From JAHBXE01 sp044222195 (GTDB lineage: Bacteria; Planctomycetota; Phycisphaerae; Phycisphaerales; UBA1924), in assembly GCA_044222195.1 (NCBI GenBank), contig JBGANS010000007.1:62001-126000 (forward strand): DNA of 64,000 nt, given 5' to 3'. The notes under the pieces were generated by a model. The model made no database searches and was not told the DNA's origin. It was given only the letters and a program-made list of their open reading frames with translations. Positions 32,379-42,309 of this stretch are shown here, piece after piece (position 1 is the stretch's first letter; each line of letters starts with the position of its first letter). The position numbers and the translations under genes were made by a program.

Positions 32379-33310
32379 TTGGCGCGTTGATTCCATGTAT
32401 CGTCGAGTGCTTTGGTTGCGGCGTTCTTGCCTTTGATGAGGCACGCCCATTGGTACTTGCGGAGAAACTTGCGGAAGTCGAGATCGTCGTAGCGGGGTAC
32501 CTTTTTCCAGGCCGCGCCGATGTAGCCTGCCATCATGCCCGCCCCGCCAACGAAGAACGGGCGACGTGCGGCGCGGAAAACGGCGCTGGCGAACATATAC
32601 ACGGGACCGGTGCCCATGAAGTACTGCCCGAAACCGTGGCGCTTGCGGCCGGTCCAGAGGCTCTGCTGGCTGGAGCCCATCGGTCGAAGGTGAGTGAATC
32701 GGATCTCGGGCTCATCCCACGAGACCGCTCGCCAACCGAGCATTCGGCAGCGGTGGTTGTCGATGCCATCCCACATGACTTGCCGGACGAAGCCACCGAT
32801 CTGCTGGAAGCAGTCGGTGCGATACCACTTGGTCATGCCTACGGAGGTCTCGTCGCCGCAACCCTCGCTGATGAGCTTGCCGGTCTCGGGGTGCGGGAAG
32901 TATGGCTTGCCTGAACACGTGCCAATGCGGGGGTCCTTCTCCATCCGGTCGATCAGGACCTCGAAGTACCGCGGCGGCAGGTCAAGATCGAGATCGAGCT
33001 TGCAGACGTAGTCGTAGTCGTTGAGGTTGACACCTTCGAGGCCTGCGTAGAAAGCTTCGATGACTCCGGGGCCGACCGCGCGCTTGCCGCGGTCTTTGCG
33101 GGTGACGACCTTGATCGCGGGAAACTTCGCGGCGTATTCGGCGAGGATCTTCGGCGTGTCATCCGTGCTGCCGTCATCAATGATGATCCATTGCGTCGGC
33201 TTAATCGTCTGCGCCATGACACTGTCGAGCGTCCGGCGCATGAACTTCGCTTCGTCGCGGCATGGCGCGACGAGCAGAATGCGGCGGCCCTTGGGAGCTT
33301 GACGCGTCAT
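32366..33310 (-). CDS. Family 2 glycosyltransferase
   Basis: The ATG at 33310 gives 314 residues starting MTRQAPKGRRILLVAPCRDE. A GT-A fold is indicated by IIIDDGSTDDTP and the metal-binding CKLDLDLDLP. The acceptor-side segment GGFVRQVMWDGIDNHRCRMLGW resembles the ED/Q-x-x-RW end of processive family 2 enzymes but is not identical. It probably adds one sugar to the lipid-linked repeat unit. ATGA overlaps the membrane glycosyltransferase gene upstream. Confidence 0.9.
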   Translation of the reverse strand: MTRQAPKGRRILLVAPCRDEAKFMRRTLDSVMAQTIKPTQWIIIDDGSTDDTPKILAEYAAKFPAIKVVTRKDRGKRAVGPGVIEAFYAGLEGVNLNDYDYVCKLDLDLDLPPRYFEVLIDRMEKDPRIGTCSGKPYFPHPETGKLISEGCGDETSVGMTKWYRTDCFQQIGGFVRQVMWDGIDNHRCRMLGWRAVSWDEPEIRFTHLRPMGSSQQSLWTGRKRHGFGQYFMGTGPVYMFASAVFRAARRPFFVGGAGMMAGYIGAAWKKVPRYDDLDFRKFLRKYQWACLIKGKNAATKALDDTWNQRAKPYA

Positions 33311-34584
33311 GGGGATGGTGTATCGGCGGACGTACGGCGGTTCAGGAGTGTCGCGATTCCAAGCGAAGCGAGGGCCGCGACCATCGGCGTGATGGGAAAG
33401 TGGTATCGGTCCTGGATGACCATGATCGCGTGCACGGCCGTAAAGTAGGCGAAGAAGACAACGCTCGGATGGGTGATGGCTTTCCAGGGACCGTCCCGAC
33501 GGGCGAGGATCACTCCGCCGGCCGCGCCGAACGCGAGCATCAGGTACCAATAGCCGGACGAGGCTGCCTTGAGAATCTTGGTCCCGGGGCCTGAGTCAAA
33601 GAACGGCGACACCTGCTTGAGTCCCGATAGATTCCAGGCCACTCCGATGGTTTCCCGGTCATGGAGGCGCACCGCCTTGACGAGCGAGCGCTTGACGAAC
33701 GCCGCGGGTTCTTTCCGGATGTACGCCTTTGCCTGGGTGCCAAGGTCCTTGTCCCACAAGGCTTCGTTGGGTCCCATCGCGGGCGGCTGCTGGTAGTAGC
33801 CAGTGGTTTCCGGGTTGTTTCCCATCCACATGTTGGTGCCGCCGTTAGTGGAGACGAGGACAAGTGTGTTGAAGACGCGGTAGTTGCGGTAGGTCCACGG
33901 CGACAACGCGAGGAGCAGAATGGCCATTGCGATCGAGGCACGAATCGCTGGACCAATCAGGCGACGAGTGCGAAGGACCTCAATTCCGGCGAGGACGATC
34001 GGGAACAGGAGCGAAGTGGGACGGGTGTAGGTGGCCAGCGCGAAAAGAAGAGCGGCGAGCGCGAGACGGCCGTAGTGCTCCCGCGAGCCGTCACCGCGAG
34101 TGCGAAAGTGTGGCCAGGCGAGGAGCCCGCCGAGGATGCATGCGGTGAAGACTGGTTCGCTGGCGATGACGGTGGTGAACTCGATGTGCATCGGCCACAG
34201 GGCAAGCAGCACGCCTGCGATCGTGCCGACCCGGGCGCCAAACCATCGCGACGCCAAGGCCATTGAGAGAGCGACGACGGCGAGTGAGATGATGAGGTTG
34301 AGAACCACGATTGGCGTGTAGCCGTTGGTCTGCGGGTCGAACGCGCGGTAGACCACGGAATACATCGCCGCGGTGCCTATGGGCCAATGGGCCGAAGGTG
34401 TCGTCGAGGTGGCGTCGATCGTGTAGGCCTGGCCATGGGCAAGGCGTTGAGCGGCGCCGTCATAGATCGCGCAGTCGGACAAGGGCGCGACGGGGACGAG
34501 GACGGCCCAAAGAACTCGAACGATCGCCGCGAGCGAGAGGATGGCGAGGTAACGTCGCACTGGAGGGCGTGAGACTTCGTTCAC
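33307..34584 (-). CDS. Membrane glycosyltransferase, ArnT/PMT-like (GT39 style)
   Basis: A 425-residue polytopic protein from the GTG at 34584, overlapping the asparagine-synthase stop as GTGA. Hydrophobic helices dominate the first 260 residues and return near the end. An early acidic motif (SDCAIYDGAAQRL) and the RTRRLIG/SPWTYRNY segment are in the style of GT-C enzymes that take polyprenyl-phosphate sugars at the outer membrane face. A separate soluble domain with NGGTNMWMGNNPETTGYY follows. The donor and acceptor are unknown. Confidence 0.82.
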   Translation of the reverse strand: MNEVSRPPVRRYLAILSLAAIVRVLWAVLVPVAPLSDCAIYDGAAQRLAHGQAYTIDATSTTPSAHWPIGTAAMYSVVYRAFDPQTNGYTPIVVLNLIISLAVVALSMALASRWFGARVGTIAGVLLALWPMHIEFTTVIASEPVFTACILGGLLAWPHFRTRGDGSREHYGRLALAALLFALATYTRPTSLLFPIVLAGIEVLRTRRLIGPAIRASIAMAILLLALSPWTYRNYRVFNTLVLVSTNGGTNMWMGNNPETTGYYQQPPAMGPNEALWDKDLGTQAKAYIRKEPAAFVKRSLVKAVRLHDRETIGVAWNLSGLKQVSPFFDSGPGTKILKAASSGYWYLMLAFGAAGGVILARRDGPWKAITHPSVVFFAYFTAVHAIMVIQDRYHFPITPMVAALASLGIATLLNRRTSADTPSP

Positions 34585-36518
34585 AGGCTCACCTTGTGCT
34601 CGCGGCACCACCAGAGCAGGATGTACATGGCCCAGATGCGGGACCAGTAGAGACCGGGCATGCCGCTCTCGAACGCCTTCCAGAGGCGGAGAAGGGCTTC
34701 CTGGCGGATGCCAACCTGGCGGCACAGAGCTTCATCGCTGAACATCGCATTGACTTCGTCACGAAGGGTCGTTTTGCACCAGACTTCGAGGGGGAGGACG
34801 AAGCCGGACTTGGGGCGATCGAAGATCGCGGGGTCAAGCCCGGACAGCGCAAGGTCGCGCAGAAGGCGTTTGCCGCCGGGAGTTTGATAGCGGACGCCCG
34901 GAGCGAGCTTGGAAACTTCTTCGACCAGGACATGGTCGAGAAAGGGGACTCGGGCTTCGAGGGCGACTTTCATGCTGGCGGCGTCGGTATCCCGGAGAAG
35001 CCGTTCGCCCAGGAAGTTGCTGATCTCGAATATGGAAATGGCCGAAAGGGCCGGGGCTCCTTGGGTCAACAACGCGAGTTCGCGTGCGAGGTCATTGGGC
35101 AGGCCGTGAGAAGTCGCGTTGAAGTCGGGCTCGAAAAGCTGTTGATAGAACTCCTGTGAGAAGATGCCATACGCGATCTGGTAAAGCTGCAGCAGGTCGC
35201 CACGGGTGGCGAGGGCGTCGCCGAGCTTCCCCCATCGAGTCTGAGGAGGGACAGGTCCATTCGCTCCGACTTTCAGGCGGCACATGAGCGTCGCAAGCCC
35301 GCGGAGCAGCGGTTCGGGAACGAGGCTCGTGCGGCGGGCCCACCGCTGGAGTCGGGGAATCTCCTTGAATGACTTGTACCCACCGAAGAGTTCGTCGCCA
35401 CCGGTGCCCGCCAACGCGACCTTCAATCCGTGATCGGTCACGACGCGGCTGACGGCGTACGTGTTGATCGCGTCGAACGTGGGCTGGTCGATGGAGGCGA
35501 GAGCATTGGGAAGGTCACGGGCGAAGTCGTCCCGGGTGAGCTTCAACTCGACGTGCTCGGTCTTCAATGAGGCGGCGACTTGCCGCGCGTAGCGGGATTC
35601 ATCGAATGCATCCTCGTCGAAGGCGATGTTGTAGGTCTTGATGGACCCTGCCTCGCCGCCCATCGCCTTGACCGTGAGAGCGGCGACGGCGCTCGAGTCG
35701 ATGCCGCCGGAGAGAAACACGCCGACGGGAACGTCGCTGACCAGGTGCAATCTCGCGGCGTTGTCCAGTTCGGCCCGGACCCGATCGGTGTTCTGGATGG
35801 AACAGTTGGCCGGCGAGGGAACTGTCCAGTATCGCTCGGCGTTGATTCGCGGCGAACGCAGATCGACCATCGCCCGCGTTGCCGGGGCGATGAGATGGAT
35901 GCCATCGATGATCGTCTGCGTACCGACGACGAAGCCGTTCCACATGTACGTGGAGAGGGCGGCACGATTGAGCCTTCGGGAGGTCAGTCCTGTCGCCAGC
36001 AACGCGCGCAGTTCTGACGCGAACAGGATCGCTCGTTGGCCGTCACGCGTCGTGATCTCCGTGATGTACAACGGCTTGATGCCGAGTCGGTCACGTGCGA
36101 TGAAGGCGTGCTTTCTCGCCGCGTCGTAGAGGACGAAGGCGAACATGCCCCGCAGCTTGTGCAGGCACTCAATCCCCCACTGCCGGTACGCCGCGAGGAT
36201 CACTTCGGTATCGCTCGAGGACTTCAGCGTGTGTCCGAGAGATGCGAGTTCCCTTGAGATGTCCTGGTAGTTGTAGATCTCGCCGTTGAAGATGATGACA
36301 TTGCCGGAGACCGGGTCCGCCATCGGCTGTCGGCCGGCGGGTGAGAGGTCAATGATCGCGAGACGCCGGTGCGCGAACGCCGCGCCGGGGCCGGGCGTCG
36401 GCGTGGCCCAGAAGCCTTCACCATCCGGGCCACGGTGCGCGATGGCGGCATTCATGCGCCGCACAGCGGCGACGATGTCCTCGTTGATCCATCCGATGGC
36501 CCCGGCGATGCCGCACAT
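34581..36518 (-). CDS. asnB: Glutamine-dependent asparagine synthase family protein
   Basis: Class II glutamine amidotransferase followed by an asparagine-synthase domain. Cys2 of MCGIAGAIGW is the glutaminase nucleophile. HRGPDGEG, FNGEIYNY and the ATP-pyrophosphatase loop LSGGIDSSAVAAL are intact. Length is 645 residues. AsnB-like proteins in exopolysaccharide and exosortase loci often amidate sugars or proteins rather than make free asparagine, and the position between two glycosyltransferase genes favours that (inference). Confidence 0.93.
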   Translation of the reverse strand: MCGIAGAIGWINEDIVAAVRRMNAAIAHRGPDGEGFWATPTPGPGAAFAHRRLAIIDLSPAGRQPMADPVSGNVIIFNGEIYNYQDISRELASLGHTLKSSSDTEVILAAYRQWGIECLHKLRGMFAFVLYDAARKHAFIARDRLGIKPLYITEITTRDGQRAILFASELRALLATGLTSRRLNRAALSTYMWNGFVVGTQTIIDGIHLIAPATRAMVDLRSPRINAERYWTVPSPANCSIQNTDRVRAELDNAARLHLVSDVPVGVFLSGGIDSSAVAALTVKAMGGEAGSIKTYNIAFDEDAFDESRYARQVAASLKTEHVELKLTRDDFARDLPNALASIDQPTFDAINTYAVSRVVTDHGLKVALAGTGGDELFGGYKSFKEIPRLQRWARRTSLVPEPLLRGLATLMCRLKVGANGPVPPQTRWGKLGDALATRGDLLQLYQIAYGIFSQEFYQQLFEPDFNATSHGLPNDLARELALLTQGAPALSAISIFEISNFLGERLLRDTDAASMKVALEARVPFLDHVLVEEVSKLAPGVRYQTPGGKRLLRDLALSGLDPAIFDRPKSGFVLPLEVWCKTTLRDEVNAMFSDEALCRQVGIRQEALLRLWKAFESGMPGLYWSRIWAMYILLWWCREHKVSL

Positions 36519-36521
36519 CTC

Positions 36522-37775
36522 TTAACGCTCTCCTACGACGGACAGGAACAGCCGTTCGAGCTTTTCGCCCTCGAGAACGGTGTTGTGCCGCTCCAGAACG
36601 GCTTGTCGGCCGGTTCGGGCCATTTCCTCCAGTCGGGGAAGAGGAGTCAGCATCAGGTCTCGGATCGCGTCAGCGACCTGATCCGCCCGCCCTGCGGTGA
36701 CCAACCATCCGCTCTTGCCGGGGTCCACCAGTTCCGGGATGCCGGCGATTCTCGTGCTGATGACCGGGCGACCGAGCGCGAGGGCCTCCATGATGACCAT
36801 GGGAAGGCCTTCTGCGAAGCTGGGAAGGATCAGTGCACGCGAGTGCTGCAAGCGGCGGCGGACTTCGGCCTCATCGACCCAGCCGGTAATCTCGACGCGG
36901 CCGCCGAGATCGTTCTCGCGAATGATCCGTTCGACGTCGGGCCGCATTTCGCCATCGCCGCACAGCACAAGTTTCGCATCGACGCCGGACCGGATCGCCC
37001 GCGCGAAGCCCTCCAGAAGCACCCGGTGCCCCTTCTGGGCATTAAGCCTGCCAACGCACACAAGAGTCCGCGATGCCGGATCGATCGGCGTCGCCGCTGC
37101 GGCATAGGCCTCACCCACGGTGCAGTGGACCACATGGACCTTGTCCCACGCTTCCATCGGAATCCATCGTTTGATCTGGGCGCTGCAGAAGTCGCTGATG
37201 GCCGAGATGAATGCCGCGGACCGGACCTTGTCGGCGAGGCTGAGCCCCACTGGAGCATCGAACTCGTCGGGTCCGTGGATCGTGATGCTGTACGGTGGAC
37301 CGCCAAGGCGGCGAAGGAGCAGCCCCACGGCCGCGGCGTTGGTCCCGAAGTGAATATGGAGGTGCTCGACATTCCTTCTGCGGACTTCAGGAAGCAGGAG
37401 CGCGGCCTCCGCGAGGTAGACGAGGTGGCGGAAGAAGCCGCGATCGCTTCGTCCGGCGAGGGCAACAGAACAGCGGAGAGCGCGGACAAAAGAGCCCGGG
37501 CTCGTCACCGCTGCTCGAAGCACGGCGAAAGCGAGGCGTGACTTGGGCTGGCTAAGTACATGAAACGTCTTTCCAAACTCGTCCTTGTCCGCCGAATCGA
37601 CGGGCGCGGCCGCGGCCTGCCGAATGGCGAACCGATGGACTTCATGCCCTCGCCGCTCCATCTCGCGGAGTTCCCGGCGGATGAACGTGTGGCTGACGGC
37701 GGGGTATTGATTCGTGAGATACCCGATGCGCAGGCGGCGCTGGGGCGTCGGGTGAGTAGGACCAGCTTGGTTCAT
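36522..37775 (-). CDS. Family 4 glycosyltransferase
   Basis: A 417-residue GT-B enzyme. N-terminal motif YLTNQYPAVSHTFIRREL and the C-terminal family 4 pattern SFAEGLPMVIMEALALGRPV with an E-x(7)-E type arrangement around the nucleotide-sugar site are clear. GRLNAQKGHRVLLEGFA is the usual family 4 loop. It overlaps the next upstream gene by ATGA and lies 3 bp before asnB. The sugar cannot be assigned. Confidence 0.92.
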   Translation of the reverse strand: MNQAGPTHPTPQRRLRIGYLTNQYPAVSHTFIRRELREMERRGHEVHRFAIRQAAAAPVDSADKDEFGKTFHVLSQPKSRLAFAVLRAAVTSPGSFVRALRCSVALAGRSDRGFFRHLVYLAEAALLLPEVRRRNVEHLHIHFGTNAAAVGLLLRRLGGPPYSITIHGPDEFDAPVGLSLADKVRSAAFISAISDFCSAQIKRWIPMEAWDKVHVVHCTVGEAYAAAATPIDPASRTLVCVGRLNAQKGHRVLLEGFARAIRSGVDAKLVLCGDGEMRPDVERIIRENDLGGRVEITGWVDEAEVRRRLQHSRALILPSFAEGLPMVIMEALALGRPVISTRIAGIPELVDPGKSGWLVTAGRADQVADAIRDLMLTPLPRLEEMARTGRQAVLERHNTVLEGEKLERLFLSVVGER

Positions 37776-38818
37776 GGGGACTTCCCCATCGGTACTGATG
37801 CAGCCGCGGGGTTGTTCGTCTGCTCTGCCTTGGTCTGATACTCAATAATCCGCGACTTCTTCCCGGTCAGAAGCCCGAACGCGAATCGCACTACTCCGAT
37901 AAGGCCGGCGAACTTGCCGCTGATGGTGAGTAACGCGTAGGCAATCGCCAAACCGGTCGATCGGACTGTCTGGCGAGTCCGCAGAGTCAGCGATACGGCG
38001 ACGCGAACGTAGAGCAGCGCCGGCACCAGGGCCAAGGGCCAATAGGTGAGAGCAGCGGCCACGATGAGTGTGGGCAGGACCGCCGAGTACACAACGATGC
38101 TCGCGACGGCGCGAACTCGGTCGGCATGGTGTCCCTTGCGACGACGCCAGGCGACCTCTGCGTAGGCGTGCCCGGCTCGAACGCTTCTCTTCCAGTATTG
38201 ACCGAACCGCGTCATTCGGATGTCGTGAAGAGTCATCTCGATAGGAATACGGTGCGAGTCCCAGCCGCAATCCTTCATCCGAAGGCAGAGATCCGGCTCT
38301 TCGCCGGCGATCACGCCGACCGGCCAGCCGCCGGCCTCGCGGATTGCCGCGAGGCGCATGAGAGAGTCGCCACCGACATGGGCCACGGAGCCCGGCGCGC
38401 CGTCCCATTCAATGTCGATCACCCGGCTCCAGAACTTCGAGCCAACCTCACGCCGGCGCCCCGCAACGGCGCCGATTCTCGGGTTCGCGTGCATGTGCGA
38501 GATCGCGGCCGCCAGGAACGCGGGCTGCAGCGTGCAGTCACCGTCGATGAAGAGAACGAACTCGAGATCGGGCGCTTCCCTCGCCAGCAGGTCGATCCCG
38601 GCTTGGCGGCCCCGGGCCGCCGTGAATGGCCCGGAGTCGAGCACAACGGTCTGGGCACCGGCGGCCCGGGCCGCGGCGACACTTCCATCGGTCGATCCTG
38701 AATCGACATAGACCACCCGTTCAACGTGCGCGCGGACGGACGCCAGGCAATCGAGAAGGCGGGCCCCCTCGTTGCGTCCGATGACGACCGCGGCTATTGA
38801 ACCAGCGTCCGCAGGCAC
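37772..38818 (-). CDS. Family 2 glycosyltransferase with C-terminal membrane segments
   Basis: A 348-residue GT-A enzyme. AVVIGRNEGARLLDCLASV and YVDSGSTDGS are the nucleotide-binding start, FVLFIDGDCTLQPAFL the DxD-type metal site, and AGEEPDLCLRMKDCGW the acceptor-side motif. About three hydrophobic helices follow in the last 110 residues, so it is membrane-bound. Its start overlaps the end of the upstream family 4 gene by 25 bp. Confidence 0.92.
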   Translation of the reverse strand: MPADAGSIAAVVIGRNEGARLLDCLASVRAHVERVVYVDSGSTDGSVAAARAAGAQTVVLDSGPFTAARGRQAGIDLLAREAPDLEFVLFIDGDCTLQPAFLAAAISHMHANPRIGAVAGRRREVGSKFWSRVIDIEWDGAPGSVAHVGGDSLMRLAAIREAGGWPVGVIAGEEPDLCLRMKDCGWDSHRIPIEMTLHDIRMTRFGQYWKRSVRAGHAYAEVAWRRRKGHHADRVRAVASIVVYSAVLPTLIVAAALTYWPLALVPALLYVRVAVSLTLRTRQTVRSTGLAIAYALLTISGKFAGLIGVVRFAFGLLTGKKSRIIEYQTKAEQTNNPAAASVPMGKSP

Positions 38819-39927
38819 TGAGCGTAACCGTCCGCGACGGCCCTCCAGGTGAATCGACGTTCAACAAGTTCCCGGCGACCCGCCACGGCGGACGCCGTTT
38901 CGAGGGCCCTCCGGATGCCGCTCCGCACGGCCTCGGGATCATCTGTATCGACCAGCACGCCCTGGTCCTCAAAGAGCCAGCGGGTCGAGGCCCAGTCGTG
39001 CGTGACGACGGGAAGGCCGGCGGCGAGGGCCTCGACATAAATGTTCCCGAAGGGCTCATCCTTGCTCATGTGCAGCAGTACGTCCGCTGAGCGATACACC
39101 GAGGGCATCTGGTCAAAGGGCACGGTCATGCGGCGAAACCTTGGCCCGAGAAGCGTTCGGCCCGCCTCATCGACCTGTGCGCGTATCGGGCCATCGCCGA
39201 TCATCAGCACTTCAACACCGGGCATACCGGCAACGGCCCGCACTCCCTCGACGACGCGCTTGCTGTCGATCAGAGCGGCGACCATGATGACCACCGGAGC
39301 GCTCGCGGGCAGGCCGAGCGCTTCCCGGTCGGGTGTGGCGTTCAGGAATCGGGATGGATCGACGGCGTTGGGAATCAGCCAGCATCGGAATCGATCCTTG
39401 TGCCGTTCGTTGAACACGGGGTTCGTGCAGACCAGGGCGTCGCACCCGAAGAAGCGGTACTCCCGGTTCCGTGCCTGGGCCGGCCAATCTCCGTTCTGCG
39501 TGACGTAGACATGGAGCGGCCGACGGCCACGATGCGTGCGGGCCCGAAGGTACCAGTTCACGAACGGGTAGCTGCACGCCACCGTGACGTCGAAGTCGTC
39601 GGGGTTGTAGCGACGACGCAACGACCGGACAAAGGTGGCTTCTTCCCAGATGTACTCGTCGCGGATCGGCGGGATTCGAGGCCAGCGCTCGAATCGCTCC
39701 CGTGGCGAACACGGGCAGTGAACGTAGTGATACGAGCGCCCTGCGATTTCCGGGCCCGATCCGAAGAGCGTGACGCGAAAGCCGGCGATGCGTGCGAGTT
39801 CCTGCGCGATGGATTCGAACGCGACCTCCGCCCCGCGCGTGACGCGGTGGAGCCCCGGCAGGGCGAACGCCACGTTGATGTCCCGCCCCCCCGCTCCCGC
39901 GGGAAGGGCATCAGGTCGCGGGCTCAC
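38794..39927 (-). CDS. Family 4 glycosyltransferase
   Basis: A 377-residue GT-B enzyme. NVAFALPGLHRVTRGAEVAF opens the N-domain. VAALIDSKRVVEGVRAVAG and DEPFGNIYVEALAAGLPVV are the C-domain nucleotide-sugar-binding segments. It overlaps both neighbours by 25 bp and 17 bp. Substrate unknown. Confidence 0.9.
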   Translation of the reverse strand: MSPRPDALPAGAGGRDINVAFALPGLHRVTRGAEVAFESIAQELARIAGFRVTLFGSGPEIAGRSYHYVHCPCSPRERFERWPRIPPIRDEYIWEEATFVRSLRRRYNPDDFDVTVACSYPFVNWYLRARTHRGRRPLHVYVTQNGDWPAQARNREYRFFGCDALVCTNPVFNERHKDRFRCWLIPNAVDPSRFLNATPDREALGLPASAPVVIMVAALIDSKRVVEGVRAVAGMPGVEVLMIGDGPIRAQVDEAGRTLLGPRFRRMTVPFDQMPSVYRSADVLLHMSKDEPFGNIYVEALAAGLPVVTHDWASTRWLFEDQGVLVDTDDPEAVRSGIRRALETASAVAGRRELVERRFTWRAVADGYAQCLRTLVQ

Positions 39928-40894
39928 TCCAGGTACTCCAGTTGCGTTTCAGGATGTTCAACTCGTCGGCCATGGTGATGTGCGACGGTGTTTTCGAGCG
40001 ACCCCGAAGTCGGCCCCAGGCCACGCGAAGTCCGACGTTGCACAGGTCCTGGAAGCGGAGGAACCAATCCGCCATGGTTCCGTAGCAATAGCGCTGCACC
40101 AGGTATCGCCCCCGCCACCCGTGAATGCTCCGCTTGCCTGCGGTCATTCGGCTCGGGTCCGAAGATGCCCCGCCCAGGTGCACCACCGTGGCCCCGGGCT
40201 CGTAGCGACAGCGGAGCCCCGATCTTCGGACTCGATAGCAGATCTCAATATCCTCCCCATAGAAAAAGAACCGCTCGTCGAGCAGGCCGTGCCGGTCGAC
40301 CCATTCTCCCCTGAGGAGCATGAACGCCCCTCCCAGCCAGTCCACATCTCGGGCCACCGTGTTGCGATCCCAGCCTTCATCGTCGCAGTCGGCCCATCCG
40401 AACAGCGAGGGGAGTCGCCACGGAAGCGAGAACGTGGCGGCCAGGCATCGCGCCGGCGAGGGAAAGCGACGGCACACGTTCTGGGCCGAGCCGTCGCGGT
40501 TGAGCAGCCGGCAGCTCATCGCGCCAATCGTCTGATCCCGCTCCATGACGGCGAGGCTGAACGCCAGGCTTCCCGGCTGAACTATGGTGTCACTGTTCAG
40601 GAGCAGGATGTACCTGGCGCCGCCCGTGTCGCGCAGGCGCTCGTACGCCCGGTTGTTCCCGCCCGCGAATCCCCAGTTTCGGCCAGCGACGATCAGTTCG
40701 CACCACGGCGCCCAGCCGTTGCTCTCAATGGCTGTACCGAGGACCGCCGCAGAATCGTCCCCCGAGCCGTTCTCGACCACGAGGACCCGGGTGACGGGGT
40801 TGGCTTGTACCTCCGGCACGAGCGAACGCAGGCAGTCCACCGTGAGCCCGGGGGTGCGATAGTTCACGATGAGAATGGCCAACTTCGCTTGCAA
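39911..40894 (-). CDS. Family 2 glycosyltransferase, rhamnosyltransferase-like
   Basis: The TTG at 40894 follows AGGAA at 8-9 nt and opens LQAKLAILIVNYRTPG, giving 327 residues. It has the GT-A motifs GGNNRAYERLRDTGGARYILLLNSD and FFFYGEDIEICYRVRRSG typical of the rhamnosyltransferase-like subgroup. Coding style stops upstream of this point, which supports the TTG. It begins 19 bp after the polymerase gene. Confidence 0.87.
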   Translation of the reverse strand: MQAKLAILIVNYRTPGLTVDCLRSLVPEVQANPVTRVLVVENGSGDDSAAVLGTAIESNGWAPWCELIVAGRNWGFAGGNNRAYERLRDTGGARYILLLNSDTIVQPGSLAFSLAVMERDQTIGAMSCRLLNRDGSAQNVCRRFPSPARCLAATFSLPWRLPSLFGWADCDDEGWDRNTVARDVDWLGGAFMLLRGEWVDRHGLLDERFFFYGEDIEICYRVRRSGLRCRYEPGATVVHLGGASSDPSRMTAGKRSIHGWRGRYLVQRYCYGTMADWFLRFQDLCNVGLRVAWGRLRGRSKTPSHITMADELNILKRNWSTWSEPAT

Positions 40895-40913
40895 CAGGCG
40901 GTTTCCTGCGGGC

Positions 40914-42290
40914 TCACGCGGCCGTTCCCGCCTGCCCAACCTGTGTATCGGCCGGAGACGGCCGAATTCTCCCTGATCGAGCCGCCGCCGGCAGAGTTCG
41001 GGCCGCCGATACCAGCCCGCCCGCCGCGAGAACAAAGATCGGATTGGGCATCGCGTTAAAGAGGTTGTCCACGGCGAAGAGTATGACGATCACGGCTATG
41101 GACATCCCCGGAGCAACCGCGGGGTGGCCCCAGTGCCGCGGGTGTATGCGGCGCACAAAGGCGATGACCGGCAGCAGAAGCGATGCGTAGAAAGTGAACA
41201 GCCCGAAGAGCCCGTTTGCCACGAGGGCGATGAGCCACATTCCGTCGGGCGTGACGGCAACATCGGACCCTTCGAACCGGAGGCCCGCGAACTTGAAGAC
41301 GCCAAAGCCAAACAGCGCCTGGGGACGCACGAGGTCCCAGCAATAGGTTTCGCTGGCCAGCCGCCAATCGAGCGATCCGGAACGATCGGCGCTGATGAGC
41401 GAAGCCAGTTCCACCAGTTCACGAGCATCCCAACCGCCGATGGTCCGCAGCACCATGTACGCGACGGGGACGAAGATCATGAGCTTGACGGGCCATCCCA
41501 TCTTGAGAATGGTGGACGCCCACAGCGCCCCAAGCCCGAGCACCATGAGCACGTTGGCACCGGTGGACTTGCACAGAACGGCAACCAGGAACAGGCCTGC
41601 CGCGCACAGCATCGCCGGCGCGCCAAGCACGGACTTCACGCTCTTGCACTTGGCCATCCAGACGGCGACGACGGCGTTGGTGCACATGAACAGTCCCACG
41701 GCGAGCCCGTGGTGCATGAAGACGTAGGGCCGCCACCCGCCGCCGCGCATCGTCATGGTGAAGTCGGTGTGCTGGAAGAAGCCATACACCTGGCGGTGAA
41801 GCTGCGGGCTCATCTTGATTTCGTACAGGCAGAAGATGCAGTAGACCAGGCCGGCGATGAACAGGCCGAGAGCCAAGTCCCGCATCGCCTGCAGGTCCGT
41901 GATGTACAGCCGGCCGATGAAGTACGGTATCCCCCAGGCGAAGATGTACTGAACAGAAATGGACATCCCCTGGTACGGGCCGCCCTCGCTGAGCGTGTTC
42001 GAGATGAGCGGCGCGATGCACCAGAGGGCCATGGGGACGTCGAGCAACTGCGGCTTGAACTTGAAGAGTCTTGCCCCGTCGAACACGATCGTGGCGAGCA
42101 GGATTCCGACGCACGTGGCGCTCTGCTTGTTGTATTCCGGCATCCCCTGGATCGAGTAGCCATAGATCGGCAGCAGGCACCACCCGGCGAGAAACGCCGC
42201 GATCACGGCCCGCCGAGGGGGCAAGAGCGAGAAAATCAGCAGGATCGCGGGGACCCATCCGATCAAGGCGATGTCGACCAGGATCGTCAT
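40914..42290 (-). CDS. O-antigen ligase/polymerase-like membrane protein
   Basis: A 458-residue protein from the ATG at 42290. About eleven hydrophobic segments run through it, with a long external loop before the last three helices. This layout fits the WaaL/Wzy group that joins or polymerises lipid-linked units. The DWRLASETYCWDLVRPQALFGFG stretch is similar to the conserved part of this group. It lies within a run of glycosyltransferase genes. Confidence 0.82.
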   Translation of the reverse strand: MTILVDIALIGWVPAILLIFSLLPPRRAVIAAFLAGWCLLPIYGYSIQGMPEYNKQSATCVGILLATIVFDGARLFKFKPQLLDVPMALWCIAPLISNTLSEGGPYQGMSISVQYIFAWGIPYFIGRLYITDLQAMRDLALGLFIAGLVYCIFCLYEIKMSPQLHRQVYGFFQHTDFTMTMRGGGWRPYVFMHHGLAVGLFMCTNAVVAVWMAKCKSVKSVLGAPAMLCAAGLFLVAVLCKSTGANVLMVLGLGALWASTILKMGWPVKLMIFVPVAYMVLRTIGGWDARELVELASLISADRSGSLDWRLASETYCWDLVRPQALFGFGVFKFAGLRFEGSDVAVTPDGMWLIALVANGLFGLFTFYASLLLPVIAFVRRIHPRHWGHPAVAPGMSIAVIVILFAVDNLFNAMPNPIFVLAAGGLVSAARTLPAAARSGRIRPSPADTQVGQAGTAA

Positions 42291-42309
42291 CGAGCCCCGC
42301 TCGCGTGGA